A DNA stretch of 52,313 nucleotides from positions 1-52,313 of the forward strand of contig DWXO01000056.1 in assembly GCA_019119165.1 (NCBI GenBank), read 5' to 3'. This document shows positions 33,913 through 42,343 of the stretch, in pieces. Every line of letters starts with the position of its first letter. Positions within the stretch are counted from its first letter, which is position 1. The notes under the pieces were generated by a model that saw only the letters and a program-made list of their open reading frames with translations, did no database searches and had not been told where the DNA came from. Origin of the DNA: Candidatus Flavonifractor intestinigallinarum. GTDB lineage: Bacteria > Bacillota > Clostridia > Oscillospirales > Oscillospiraceae. Made by a program: the position numbers and the translations under genes.

Positions 33913-35082
33913 TCAGTCCTTGGTCTCATAGCCAATGTATTTTTCCAGAATGTCCAGCTTGACGCTGCCCTGCTCCTCCCCCACCTTTTCAAAGCCGTAC
34001 TTCTTGTAGAAGCGCTGAGCCACTGCGTTCTCGGGCGCACAGCGCAGCCGCAGGCGGGTGCGTCCCAGGGGGCGGAACACCGACACCGCCTGGCCGATGA
34101 GCTGGACCCCCAGCCCCCGCTTTCGGTGCTGGGGCGTCATGTACACAAAGGGGATGTATCCGATTTCCTGATCCGCGAAACGGGCCAGATCCAGCTGGAG
34201 CACGCCGGCCACCTCGTCCCGCTGCATGGCAACTGTCAAGGCTTTTTTCTTGTCCTGTACCCAGCACGCAGCGGCGTCCCGGCAGAAGCCGGCGCCGTCA
34301 AAGGGGACCTGGCTGCCGTGGATATCCACCCAAGCGTCGTGGCGGGCCTCCAGATAGAGATGCTCCTCCCGCTCCAGATCCAGAGGGCGGAACCACATAT
34401 TGGCGTCGGCAATGCTCCCCTCCCGGGACTTCCACCACTTCTGGCGGGCCAGGGTGGAGATCTCCTCCGGCAGGTGGGAATTGTCGTTCTCATAGACAAT
34501 GGAGATCTGGTCTCCCTCCACCTCCAGGCAGGTGACGCCGGTGTTGTCGCTGTGGCCCAGGCCGTCCATCTCACCGGGACCCAGGCCCCGGATGGCCCCC
34601 TGGAGGCAGCGGATGGCGGAGCCGTGGGAGAACAGAGCCACCGTCTGGCCGGGATGCCGGGCGGCGATGTCCAGCACCGCCCCTTTCATCCGCTCCTGGA
34701 CCTGGCCAAAAGTCTCGCCTCCCGCCACCTGGAACTCGGGAGATGCGTGGTTGAAGCGAATGAGCCGCATAGCGTCGTGGCGCTCCAGTTCACCCCAGGG
34801 CCGGTCCTCCCACTCCCCCACGCCGATCTCCCGCAGGGCGGGGGTAGTGTGGAGCTCCATGCCGTGGCTGGGATAGATGGCCGTGGCGGTGGTCATGGTA
34901 CGGAACAGATCGCTGGAGTACACCGCGTCAATCTGTACGTCGGCAAACCGGCCCCGCAGGGCGGCGATCTGCCGGTAGCCGTTGTCGGTGATGAGGCTGT
35001 TGTACCAGCCGTGGACCCGGCGGTACAGGTTGCCCTCCGCCTCCGCGTGGCGGATGATATAAACCTTAGTCACAGTAGGCAC
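33913..35082 (-). CDS. Fusion of a histidine phosphatase and a GNAT acetyltransferase
   Basis: Two enzymes in one 389-residue chain. The N-terminal half (residues 1-200) is a phosphoglycerate-mutase-type phosphatase with the catalytic RHAEAEGN (residues 11-18) and ALFSHGSAIRCL (about 150). The C-terminal part (about 260-385) is an acetyltransferase with MTPQHRKRGLGVQLIGQA (acetyl-CoA loop) and FYKKYGFEKVG. There is no stop or frameshift between them. A joint substrate, for example a phosphorylated amine, is possible but speculative. It lies 24 nt after pyrD on the same strand. Confidence 0.9.
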   Translation of the reverse strand: MPTVTKVYIIRHAEAEGNLYRRVHGWYNSLITDNGYRQIAALRGRFADVQIDAVYSSDLFRTMTTATAIYPSHGMELHTTPALREIGVGEWEDRPWGELERHDAMRLIRFNHASPEFQVAGGETFGQVQERMKGAVLDIAARHPGQTVALFSHGSAIRCLQGAIRGLGPGEMDGLGHSDNTGVTCLEVEGDQISIVYENDNSHLPEEISTLARQKWWKSREGSIADANMWFRPLDLEREEHLYLEARHDAWVDIHGSQVPFDGAGFCRDAAACWVQDKKKALTVAMQRDEVAGVLQLDLARFADQEIGYIPFVYMTPQHRKRGLGVQLIGQAVSVFRPLGRTRLRLRCAPENAVAQRFYKKYGFEKVGEEQGSVKLDILEKYIGYETKD

Positions 35083-35106
35083 CCTCTTCGGTTCAGGATA
35101 AAAGCG

Positions 35107-36024
35107 TTACCAGGGGCGCACGCCGCCTGTCAGGTCGGAAACCTTGTCAAGCCCCTGGGCGGAGGCGATAGCCGCCAGGCCGTCCCGCACCTTGATGGGG
35201 GCGTAGGGATCGGCAAAGCAGGCGGTGCCCACCGCCACGGCGGAGGCGCCTGCCAGCATCAGCTGGGCCGCGTCCTCCCCCTTGGCCACGCCGCCCATAC
35301 CCAGAATGGGCAGATCCACGGCGCAGGCCACCTCCCACACCATCCGTACCGCCACCGGCAGCACGGCGGGGCCGGACAGGCCGCCGGTGTTCATCTTGAG
35401 GATGGGACGGCGGGTATTCAGGTCAATCCGCATTCCCCGCAGGGTGTTGATGAGGGACAGGGCGTCCGCGCCCGCGTCGGCCACCGCACGGGCGATCTCG
35501 GTGATGTCGGTGACGTTGGGGGACAGTTTCACCATCACGGGAACGGTGGAATGGCTCTTGGCCATCCGGGTGACCTCGGCGGCCAGCTCCGGCTTGGTGC
35601 CGTAGGCCAGTCCCCCCGCCTTTACGTTGGGGCAGGAGATGTTGATCTCGATCATGTCCACCCCCGCCGCCGACAGCTTCTCGCACATGATGCCGTACTC
35701 CTCAGGGGTGTTGCCCGAGATATTGGCGATGATGGCCAGGTCGTGCTGCTTCAGCTCGGGCAGCTCATGCTCGATGAAGGCATCCACGCCGGGGTTCTGC
35801 AGGCCCACGGAGTTGAGGATGCCCATGGGGGTCTCCGCGATCCGGGGGGGCGGATTGCCCTCTCTTCTGTGAAGGGTAAGGCCCTTACAGCAAATGCCGC
35901 CCAGCTCATTCAGGTTGTAGAACTGGCCGTACTCACGACCGAAGCCAAAGGTACCGGAGGCCACTACCACCGGATTTTTCATCTTAACGCCCGCCAGATC
36001 GACGGACAGATCCACCTTAGACAT
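35107..36024 (-). CDS. pyrD: Dihydroorotate dehydrogenase B, catalytic subunit
   Basis: FMN enzyme that oxidises dihydroorotate to orotate. As class 1B it has the catalytic Cys in EINISCPNVKAGG (about residue 130) and works with PyrK to pass electrons to NAD+. FMN and phosphate contacts appear in GLQNPGVD and the C-terminal GMGGVAKGEDAAQLMLAGASAVAVGTA region. At 305 aa it is typical. The start overlaps the pyrK stop by 8 nt, so the two subunits are coupled. Confidence 0.97.
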   Translation of the reverse strand: MSKVDLSVDLAGVKMKNPVVVASGTFGFGREYGQFYNLNELGGICCKGLTLHRREGNPPPRIAETPMGILNSVGLQNPGVDAFIEHELPELKQHDLAIIANISGNTPEEYGIMCEKLSAAGVDMIEINISCPNVKAGGLAYGTKPELAAEVTRMAKSHSTVPVMVKLSPNVTDITEIARAVADAGADALSLINTLRGMRIDLNTRRPILKMNTGGLSGPAVLPVAVRMVWEVACAVDLPILGMGGVAKGEDAAQLMLAGASAVAVGTACFADPYAPIKVRDGLAAIASAQGLDKVSDLTGGVRPW

Positions 36025-36796
36025 TCCAGTCCACCTCCTTGGCGTCGAATACCGGGCCGTCCTTGCAGACGTGCTTCATGGTGCCGTCGGCCATCTGGAC
36101 GGCGCAGCCCAGGCAAGCCCCCACGCCGCAGGCCATCCGCTCCTCCAGGGAGACCTGGCAGGGCACACCGTACTCCGCCGCCACCTTGGCCACGTTCTTC
36201 AGCATGGGCTTGGGACCGCAGGCCAGAACGGCTGTAAAGTTTTTGTCCTTTTCAAGGATATCCTTCAGCTGGGCGTCCACAAAGCCGTGGCGGCCCAGGG
36301 AGCCGTCATCGCTGCAAAGGTAAACCTCTTCACAGTAATCCCGGTAATCCTCCACCAGCATGGCCCGGTCGGCGGAGCGGAAGCCCAGCACGGCGGTAGC
36401 CTTCTTGGCGGTAAAGGCGGCCTGACCCAGCAGAGGCGGCACGCCGATGCCGCCGCCCACCATCAGCAGCCGGTCGCCGGCGGCGACGGAGAAGCCGTTG
36501 CCCAGGGGGCCCAGCACGTTCAGCTTGTCCCCCGCCTGGCGCTGAGCCAGCCACTGGGTACCCTCCCCCCGCACCTCAAAGACGATGCGGGCGGTATCGT
36601 GGGGCTGGTCCTCCTGGACCATGCAAACCGAAATGGGCCGGCGGAGGAGCAGGCCTTCCCCGCAGGCGATATGGAGGAACTGACCGGCCATCAGGCCCTC
36701 CTTCTTCACCATGTCCCCCACCTCCAGGGTGAAGGAATAGGCATATTCGTTCAGCTTGACCGCTTCCACGATGGTGCAGATCTGTTCAATGGGCAT
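36017..36796 (-). CDS. pyrK: Dihydroorotate dehydrogenase B, electron-transfer subunit
   Basis: Ferredoxin-reductase-like FAD/2Fe-2S subunit that moves electrons from PyrD to NAD+. The N-terminal FAD barrel carries LLRRPISVC, the NAD domain has VGGGIGVPPLLGQA, and the C-terminal cluster has CGVGACLGC and a fourth Cys in HVCKDGPVF. At 259 aa it is normal. ATG 36796 is preferred over an ATG at 36808 because GAGGG lies just before it. It overlaps pyrD. Confidence 0.96.
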   Translation of the reverse strand: MPIEQICTIVEAVKLNEYAYSFTLEVGDMVKKEGLMAGQFLHIACGEGLLLRRPISVCMVQEDQPHDTARIVFEVRGEGTQWLAQRQAGDKLNVLGPLGNGFSVAAGDRLLMVGGGIGVPPLLGQAAFTAKKATAVLGFRSADRAMLVEDYRDYCEEVYLCSDDGSLGRHGFVDAQLKDILEKDKNFTAVLACGPKPMLKNVAKVAAEYGVPCQVSLEERMACGVGACLGCAVQMADGTMKHVCKDGPVFDAKEVDWNV

Positions 36797-36815
36797 ACTA
36801 TCCCTCATTTCCAAC

Positions 36816-37070
36816 TTATTTGGCGGACTCGTCCCCGTGGACGGTCTCGGTCATGGTTTTCAGATCCATGATGCTGCCGCACACCGGACAGATCCGGTTG
36901 CGGCGCATGAGGCCGCAGGTGGGGCAGCGGAAGGGTTCTTCCGCCACCAGTCCTGCCGCGATCTGCTCCTGAAGGAGCTGACGCCAGTCCAGCTCCTTGT
37001 GCTGACCGATCTTCCATTTGCTGACCTCGTCCTCACGGACGCCCTGTTTCTCTCTCTCTTGTTCTGACAT
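36816..37070 (-). CDS. Small zinc-ribbon protein in the pyrimidine operon
   Basis: An 84-residue soluble protein with two CxxC knuckles (CPTCGLMRRN and CPVCG, about residues 49-65), which is a zinc ribbon. The N-terminus is charged and probably helical (about 1-45). Its function is unknown. It lies between pyrF (12 nt) and pyrK (about 20 nt), so it must be cotranscribed with them. A DNA/RNA-binding or iron-sulfur-helper role is conceivable but has no direct support. Confidence 0.8.
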   Translation of the reverse strand: MSEQEREKQGVREDEVSKWKIGQHKELDWRQLLQEQIAAGLVAEEPFRCPTCGLMRRNRICPVCGSIMDLKTMTETVHGDESAK

Positions 37071-37082
37071 AGGCGGCTCCGG

Positions 37083-38009
37083 TTACGCGATGGTGGTAAA
37101 ACGGGCGATGTCGTCCCGCATGGCGATGGCGGCGTTGCGGGCGGCCTCCTGGTAGTCCATGCCGTCCTTTCCGGTCTTTTGCCAGGCGCAGATGATACCG
37201 CGGGAGGAGTTGACAATGGCCCCCCGGCCATCCTTCTGGAAGGCGTACTGCACGTCCTCGGCGGTGCCGCCCTGAGCGCCGTAGCCGGGCACCAGCAGGA
37301 AGGTGTGGGGCATCCGGGCGCGGATCTGCTTGAGCTCGTCGGGGTGGGTGGCGCCAGCCACGGCGCCCGCCATGGTGTAGCCGTACTTGCCCTCGGTGCC
37401 CGCGCCCCACTTCTCAATGAGGTCGGCCATCAGGCCGTACACCGTGTCGCCCTCGCCGGCGGGCACGTTCTGCAGCTCGCCGGAGCCGGGATTGGAGGTC
37501 TTGGCCAGGATAAAGGCGCACTTGTCCAGCTCCTTGCAGGTCTTGAGGAAGGGGTTGACGCTGTCGGCCCCCATGTAGCCGTTGAGGGTGACGCAGTCGG
37601 CGTCAAAGACGCTGAGCAGCTGCTCCCCAACCTTGGTCTTGCCCAGCCAGCCGTCAGAATAGGCCTCGGCGGTGGAGCCGATGTCGCCCCGCTTGATGTC
37701 GGCGATGACATACAGGCCCTGCTCCTTGGCGTAGCGGATGGTGCGCTCCAGCACCTCCATGCCCCGCCAGCCCAGCCGCTCATAGTAGGCGGACTGGGGC
37801 TTGACAGCGGGTACGATGTCCTTCAGCGCATCCATCAGGCCGCAGTTGAAGCGGTAAATGGCCTCGGCGGCACCCTCCAGGGTCTCGCCGTACTTGTCAT
37901 AGCACTCCTTGCGGATGTGGGCGGGCACATACTCCGGCTTGGGGTCCAGACCCGCCACGGTGGGGTTTTTCTTGGCAATGATGGCTTCCTGCAGACGATC
38001 GAAGGACAT
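37083..38009 (-). CDS. pyrF: Orotidine 5'-phosphate decarboxylase
   Basis: Decarboxylates OMP to UMP, the last step of the pathway. The catalytic segment is VIADIKRGDIGSTAEAY (about residues 84-100). At 308 aa it belongs to the longer type 2 group (PyrF of the mycobacterial/clostridial kind), which accounts for its difference from the 230-aa enteric type. LLVPGYGAQGG and NSSRGIICA mark the phosphate-binding end. It follows pyrC by 20 nt. Confidence 0.95.
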   Translation of the reverse strand: MSFDRLQEAIIAKKNPTVAGLDPKPEYVPAHIRKECYDKYGETLEGAAEAIYRFNCGLMDALKDIVPAVKPQSAYYERLGWRGMEVLERTIRYAKEQGLYVIADIKRGDIGSTAEAYSDGWLGKTKVGEQLLSVFDADCVTLNGYMGADSVNPFLKTCKELDKCAFILAKTSNPGSGELQNVPAGEGDTVYGLMADLIEKWGAGTEGKYGYTMAGAVAGATHPDELKQIRARMPHTFLLVPGYGAQGGTAEDVQYAFQKDGRGAIVNSSRGIICAWQKTGKDGMDYQEAARNAAIAMRDDIARFTTIA

Positions 38010-38029
38010 AATTCATTCTCCTTTATCTC

Positions 38030-39322
38030 TTAAATCTCTTTTTTCTCATCCTGGTAAACGATCTTTCCGCCCACAATGGTGTACTTGATCTTTCCCTTCA
38101 GCTCCTTACCGGCGAAGGGGGTATTGCGGCCCTTGGAGGCAAACTGCTCCGGGTCCACCGTCCACACCTCGTCCGGGTCGAAGATGACCACGTCGGCGTC
38201 CGCCCCGATGGCCAGCCGGCCCTTGGTGGGCAGGCGGAGAATGCAGGCGGGGTTGATGGTCATTTTCCGCAGAATATCGGACAGGGGCAGCTCCCCGGTG
38301 TGGTACAGATAGGTGAGGGTAACGCCCAGGGCGGTCTCCAGGCCCACCATGCCGCTGGGGGCCTCGGTGAGGGGCCGGGCCTTCTCCTCGGCGGAGTGGG
38401 GGGCGTGGTCGGTGGCGATGGCGTCGATGGTACCGTCCTTCAGGCCCTCGATGATGGCCTCCACGTCGGACCAGGTCCGCAGGGGCGGGTTGACCCGGGC
38501 CATGGTGCCCTGGGCCAAAATTTCATCCTCGGTGAGGGAGAAATACTGGGGGCAGGTCTCGCAGGTGATCTGGACGCCCTTGCGCTTGTACCGCCGGACG
38601 ATGGCCACCGACTTGGCGGTGGAGATATGGCAGATATGGACCGCCGCGCCGGTCTCCTCGGCCAGCATGGCGTCCCGGGATACCATCAGCTCCTCGGCAA
38701 TGGCGGGCCGTCCGTCCAGCCGCAGCTGGCGGGACACCCGTCCCTCGTTGACGGCATAGTTCTTCACCATGTCCGCGTCCTCACAGTGGGACAGGATGGT
38801 CAGATCCTGCCGGTGGGCCATGATAAGGCCGTCCCGCATCAGATTGGCGTTCTGGATGGGCACGCCGTCGTCGGACAGGGCTACCACCCCCGCCCCCTTC
38901 AGGGCCTCGAAATCGGTGAGCTCCTGGCCCCGCTGTCCCTTGGACACCGAGCCGATGGGCCAGATGTGGACTCCGCAGGCCTCCGCCGCCTTTTTACGGA
39001 CAAAGTCCACCTGTTCGGGGCAGTCCACCGTGGGTCTGGTGTTGGGCATACAGGCAATGGAGGTAAAACCGCCCCGGGCGGCGGCCGCCGCACCCGTCTC
39101 GATGGTCTCCTTGTACTCAAATCCGGGCTCCCGCAGGTGGACGTGCATATCCACCAGTCCGGCGCACACGGTCAGTCCCGCCGCGTCGATGATCTGAGCG
39201 CCCGGCTCATTGATGTTGCTGCCGATGACAGTCACCTTTCCGTCTTCCATCAGGATATCCATGACACCGCCGATGCCCCCCACAGGGTCCACCAGGCGTC
39301 CCTGACGAATCAACAGTTTCAC
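38030..39322 (-). CDS. pyrC: Dihydroorotase
   Basis: Zinc amidohydrolase that closes carbamoyl-aspartate to dihydroorotate. Metal motifs are present: DMHVHLREPG (about residue 58), HCEDAD, VHICHISTAKS and ATDHAPHSAEEK (about 305). At 430 aa it is a class I (PyrC/AllB-type) enzyme. The GTG at 39322 follows AAGGAG by 9 nt and matches the family N-terminus. An in-frame ATG at 39427 would add 35 residues but lies only about 11 nt from the likely transcript start. First gene of the operon; pyrB, pyrE and carAB are not in the window. Confidence 0.95.
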   Translation of the reverse strand: MKLLIRQGRLVDPVGGIGGVMDILMEDGKVTVIGSNINEPGAQIIDAAGLTVCAGLVDMHVHLREPGFEYKETIETGAAAAARGGFTSIACMPNTRPTVDCPEQVDFVRKKAAEACGVHIWPIGSVSKGQRGQELTDFEALKGAGVVALSDDGVPIQNANLMRDGLIMAHRQDLTILSHCEDADMVKNYAVNEGRVSRQLRLDGRPAIAEELMVSRDAMLAEETGAAVHICHISTAKSVAIVRRYKRKGVQITCETCPQYFSLTEDEILAQGTMARVNPPLRTWSDVEAIIEGLKDGTIDAIATDHAPHSAEEKARPLTEAPSGMVGLETALGVTLTYLYHTGELPLSDILRKMTINPACILRLPTKGRLAIGADADVVIFDPDEVWTVDPEQFASKGRNTPFAGKELKGKIKYTIVGGKIVYQDEKKEI

Positions 39323-39444
39323 TGGATCACTCCTTTCCGTTGCGCGAACCGGCTTTATGGCCGGAACGCCACGTTTACACAGCAAAAAAGGGTACAGGTC
39401 CTTCCCCCGTCCCCTCCTGCAAGCCATTGTGTTCTTCGCCCTTC

Positions 39445-39473
39445 ATTATAACTTGAATCGCATATTTTAGCAA
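39445..39473 (-). promoter_or_regulatory. pyrC: Sigma-A promoter of the pyr operon
   Basis: On the minus strand TTGCTA, 17 bp, perfect TATAAT. The leader to the pyrC GTG is about 115 nt and holds one small hairpin (CCGGC/GCCGG). I see no PyrR-type antiterminator set. Confidence 0.8.
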
Positions 39474-39534
39474 TGGATTTTTCAGCATTCCGGGCAATAA
39501 TAAATGCGGACATCCAAGGAAGGGAGCTGAGCAA

Positions 39535-39711
39535 ATGACCAATCACACCTTTTTAGGCGGCATGGGCCTGGGCATTCTGGCCGGGGCCGCCATGGGCATG
39601 GCGGTGACCGCCAAGGGGATGCAGAACCCCAAAATGCGCCGCATGGCCAAAAAGGCCACCCAGAAGATGGAACAGATGAAAGACGATCTGGCCGACACCA
39701 TGGGCTTCTGA
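39535..39711 (+). CDS. 58-residue Met- and Gly-rich small protein
   Basis: A short gene with a GGGAG ribosome site and its own terminator. Residues 5-26 form a Gly/Ala/Met-rich hydrophobic segment (GLGILAGAAMGMAV), and the rest is a charged amphipathic helix (KMRRMAKKATQKMEQMKDD). Ten of the 58 residues are Met. The layout recalls short YtxH-like membrane-edge proteins, but I do not recognise the family. It is divergent from pyrC. Confidence 0.65.
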   Translation: MTNHTFLGGMGLGILAGAAMGMAVTAKGMQNPKMRRMAKKATQKMEQMKDDLADTMGF

Positions 39712-39717
39712 ATCCAG

Positions 39718-39756
39718 GCAGCAAAAAAGACCGCCGACGGCGGTCTTTTTTGCTGC
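39718..39756. terminator. Bidirectional terminator
   Basis: An 18-bp perfect stem (GCAGCAAAAAAGACCGCC) with loop GAC. It ends the 58-aa gene (+) and the cytidylate-kinase-like gene (-). Confidence 0.92.
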
Positions 39757-39762
39757 AACTGC

Positions 39763-40341
39763 TCAGTAGAGCTGCCGGATCAGCTCCACGCAGCGGTCGA
39801 TGCCCAGGGTACCGCTGTTGAGGGTGAGATCATAGTTCTGAGCGTGGCCCCACTTCATGTCGGTATAGAACCGGTGGTAGGCCGCCCGGCGTTTGTCCTT
39901 CTCTTTCAGCCGCTGCTCCGGGGAGGCCTCCCGCTCGCCGTACACCTCCACGATCCGCTTGGCCCGGAAGTCCATATCCGCGTGGATAAACACCCGTAGG
40001 CAGTCGGCCTTGCCCCGGAGGATATAGTCGGCGCACCGGCCCACAATGACGCAGGACTCCTTCTCCGCCAGTTCGGTGATGATCCTGCACTGGATCTTCC
40101 AGAGATAGTCCTCGTTGGTGGGGCCCGCGGTACCGTGAGCAAAGGCGGAGGCCAGCATCCCGCCGGGGGCATACTCCCCCGCCTCCTTGATATAATTTTT
40201 GTGAAAACCGCTCTCCGCCGCGATCTTTTCGATGAGCTCGCTGTCGTAGCAGGGGATATTCAGCCCTTCGGCCACCTTTTTGCCGATGGTGCGTCCGCCG
40301 CTGCCGAATTCACGGCTGATGGTGATGATCCTGTTTTTCAT
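39763..40341 (-). CDS. Cytidylate kinase-like family protein
   Basis: A P-loop protein of 192 aa in the cytidylate-kinase-like family, known in many Firmicutes but of unproven activity. The loop is unusual: ISREFGSGGRTIGKKVAE (residues 6-23) replaces the classical GxxGxGK. DSELIEKIAAESG, VIVGRCADYIL and a C-terminal DMKWGHAQNYDLTLNS follow. ATG 40341 is used because the upstream in-frame TTG lacks a ribosome site. It is 17 nt after the MATE exporter gene and probably its operon partner. Confidence 0.88.
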   Translation of the reverse strand: MKNRIITISREFGSGGRTIGKKVAEGLNIPCYDSELIEKIAAESGFHKNYIKEAGEYAPGGMLASAFAHGTAGPTNEDYLWKIQCRIITELAEKESCVIVGRCADYILRGKADCLRVFIHADMDFRAKRIVEVYGEREASPEQRLKEKDKRRAAYHRFYTDMKWGHAQNYDLTLNSGTLGIDRCVELIRQLY

Positions 40342-40358
40342 GCTCCATTCTCTCCTTT

Positions 40359-41762
40359 TCAAGCGATATCAGGCGCTTCGGACTGTAACCGGTGCTCCCG
40401 CTTCAGATGGTTGTGCTCATGGATCAGCAGGCCCAGAGAGAGCAGGAAGGCCAGGCCGTCGGCCACGGGACCGGTCCACAGCACACCGTCCACCCCCAGC
40501 GCCAGGGGCAGAAGCAGGGCCGCGGGGATAAAGAAGATGATCTGCCGGGCCAGGGAGAGGATGGCGGACTGGACGGGCTTGCCCACCGCCTGGAGATAGA
40601 CCGCCGCCACCGTCTGGAAGCCGGTGAGGGGGCAGAGCATCAGGAAGATGCGGAAGGCCTTCACGGCAAACTCATTGTAAAGCCCCTCCTCCGAGCCGAA
40701 CAGAATGACCACGCTCATGGGAGCGAACTGGAAGATCAGAAAGGCCACGACGGACACCACCTCGGAAGCGATGAGGGAGATCTCCAGGGCCTTTTTCACC
40801 CGATGGAAGTTCTTGGCGCCGTAGTTGAAGCCGATGATGGGCTGGGTACCGGTGGCAATGCCCAGCAGGATGGAGATCAGGATCTGGTTGACCTTCATCA
40901 CGATACCGGTGGCGGTCAGCGGGATCTCCGAGCCGTAAATGGAGGCGGCGCCGTAGACGGCCAGCAGGTTGTTGGTCAGGGCCATGACGATGGTGATGGC
41001 AAACTGGGTGATAAAGCTGCTCAGGCCAAAGGTCACGATATTGCCGCAGGTCCGACCGCTCAGACGGAAAGCGGGGGCGCTGAGCCGCACGGTCTTGAAC
41101 CGGGGCAGATAGACCGCCGACACCACAAAGGAGGCCACCTGTCCCACCACCGTGGCGATGGCTGCGCCCTGCACGCCCATGTGAAACACAAAGATAAACA
41201 CCGGGTCCAGGATCACATTGAGGATCGCGCCGATGATCATGGAAAACATGGCGTATTTGGGGCTGCCGTCCGCCCGGATCATGGAGTTGATGGCGGCGGA
41301 GATCATCATAAAGGGCAAGCCGACCCCGATGATGACGCCATACTCAATGGCATAGTCCCGCAGCGCGTCCGTCGCGCCGAACAGGGTCAGAATCGGGTTG
41401 ATGAACACCAGGAACACCACCGCCAGAACAATACTGACGATGGTCACCAGGGCAACCGCGTTGCCCACGCCCTTTTTGGCCAGGTCCACCTTGCCCTCGC
41501 CCAGCTTCAGGCTCAGAAAGGCCGCGCCGCCGTTGCCGATCATCATGGCCAGGGCCAGGGCGATGATGGTGATGGGAAACACCACATTGGTGGCGCCGTT
41601 GCCCAGGTAGCCCACGCCCCAGCCGATAAAGATCTGATCCACGATGTTGTACAGGGAGTTCACCAGCAGGGCGATGACGCTGGGAACGGCAAATTTCAGG
41701 ATCAACCGGCCGATGGGCTCGGTGGCAAAGGGACTCTTACGCTCTGGTACTTCTTTTTCCAT
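40359..41762 (-). CDS. MATE family efflux transporter
   Basis: A membrane exporter of the NorM/MepA type, 467 aa, with 12 hydrophobic helices. It uses sodium or proton gradients to expel cationic drugs. Family features include FAVPSVIALLVNSLYNIVDQIFIG in the first helix and IGFNYGAKNFHRVKKA after helix 7. ATG 41762 has GGAG 11 nt upstream; GTG 41774 is an alternative. A MarR gene precedes it, and both have the same 12-bp operator in front, so repression by MarR is very likely. Confidence 0.94.
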   Translation of the reverse strand: MEKEVPERKSPFATEPIGRLILKFAVPSVIALLVNSLYNIVDQIFIGWGVGYLGNGATNVVFPITIIALALAMMIGNGGAAFLSLKLGEGKVDLAKKGVGNAVALVTIVSIVLAVVFLVFINPILTLFGATDALRDYAIEYGVIIGVGLPFMMISAAINSMIRADGSPKYAMFSMIIGAILNVILDPVFIFVFHMGVQGAAIATVVGQVASFVVSAVYLPRFKTVRLSAPAFRLSGRTCGNIVTFGLSSFITQFAITIVMALTNNLLAVYGAASIYGSEIPLTATGIVMKVNQILISILLGIATGTQPIIGFNYGAKNFHRVKKALEISLIASEVVSVVAFLIFQFAPMSVVILFGSEEGLYNEFAVKAFRIFLMLCPLTGFQTVAAVYLQAVGKPVQSAILSLARQIIFFIPAALLLPLALGVDGVLWTGPVADGLAFLLSLGLLIHEHNHLKREHRLQSEAPDIA

Positions 41763-41783
41763 CTTGACTTGCACTCCTTTTAG

Positions 41784-41795
41784 GTAACTAGTTAC
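41784..41795. promoter_or_regulatory. MarR operator copy upstream of the MATE gene
   Basis: The perfect palindrome GTAACTAGTTAC, just before the ribosome site of the MATE gene. It is identical to 42344-42355. Confidence 0.75.
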
Positions 41796-41814
41796 TTATT
41801 TAAGGATAAAAAAG

Positions 41815-41854
41815 CAGGCAGCGGGCTTGAGTTATCTCCTCAGCACACTGCCTG
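41815..41854 (-). terminator. Terminator or attenuator after marR
   Basis: On the minus strand CAGGCAG and its complement enclose an inner stem (CTGAG/CTC-AAG), followed by CTTTTTTAT. It would limit read-through from marR to the MATE gene. Confidence 0.5.
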
Positions 41855-41881
41855 GGAATTCACTTTTTCTGAGCGGAAGGC

Positions 41882-42322
41882 TCACTCCAGCTCGATATGG
41901 TCCAAAATCAGGCCGATGGTCTCCTCCAGCAGCTCCTTCTGCCGGGGCGTTAGGGCCTGACACAGCTCCTCCAGTACCTCCCTGTCCTGGGCCAAAATCT
42001 GCTCATGGATGCCGGCGGAACGCTGGGTGCAGCTGATTTTCTTATACCGCCGGTCCGTTTCGCTGGGCTCGCACCGGACCAGCCCCTTGTGCTCCAGCCG
42101 CTGGAGCATCCTGGTCATGGCCGGATGGGTGACGTGCTCGATCCGCTCCAGATCGTTCTGGTGGATCTCCTCTTTCCCCGCCGCCTCCAGGCGGCTCACC
42201 GATCCAAGCACCCGCAGCTGCGCCCAGGTCAGCCCCATGTCGGCGGCCTTCTCGTCCATCCGCCTGCGGAACTCCCGGTTGATCACTGCGATCTTCAGAC
42301 CAAAGGGCATCCTTCCCGTCAT
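41882..42322 (-). CDS. MarR family transcriptional regulator
   Basis: A dimeric winged-helix repressor of 146 aa. The DNA-binding core is EIHQNDLERIEHVTHPAMTRMLQRLEHKGLV, and the wing contains EPSETDRRYKKISCT. Its own promoter carries a GTAACTAGTTAC palindrome over the start site, and the same site precedes the downstream MATE gene, so it likely represses both. The ligand is unknown. One Cys lies just after the wing (ISCTQ). Confidence 0.93.
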   Translation of the reverse strand: MTGRMPFGLKIAVINREFRRRMDEKAADMGLTWAQLRVLGSVSRLEAAGKEEIHQNDLERIEHVTHPAMTRMLQRLEHKGLVRCEPSETDRRYKKISCTQRSAGIHEQILAQDREVLEELCQALTPRQKELLEETIGLILDHIELE

Positions 42323-42343
42323 GCTCCCACCTCATCCAAATAA

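Noticed and set aside
39323-39444. PyrR-type attenuator in the pyrC leader
   Set aside because: I looked for the conserved anti-antiterminator loop and a terminator/antiterminator pair. Only one small hairpin and a T-run without a good stem are present.
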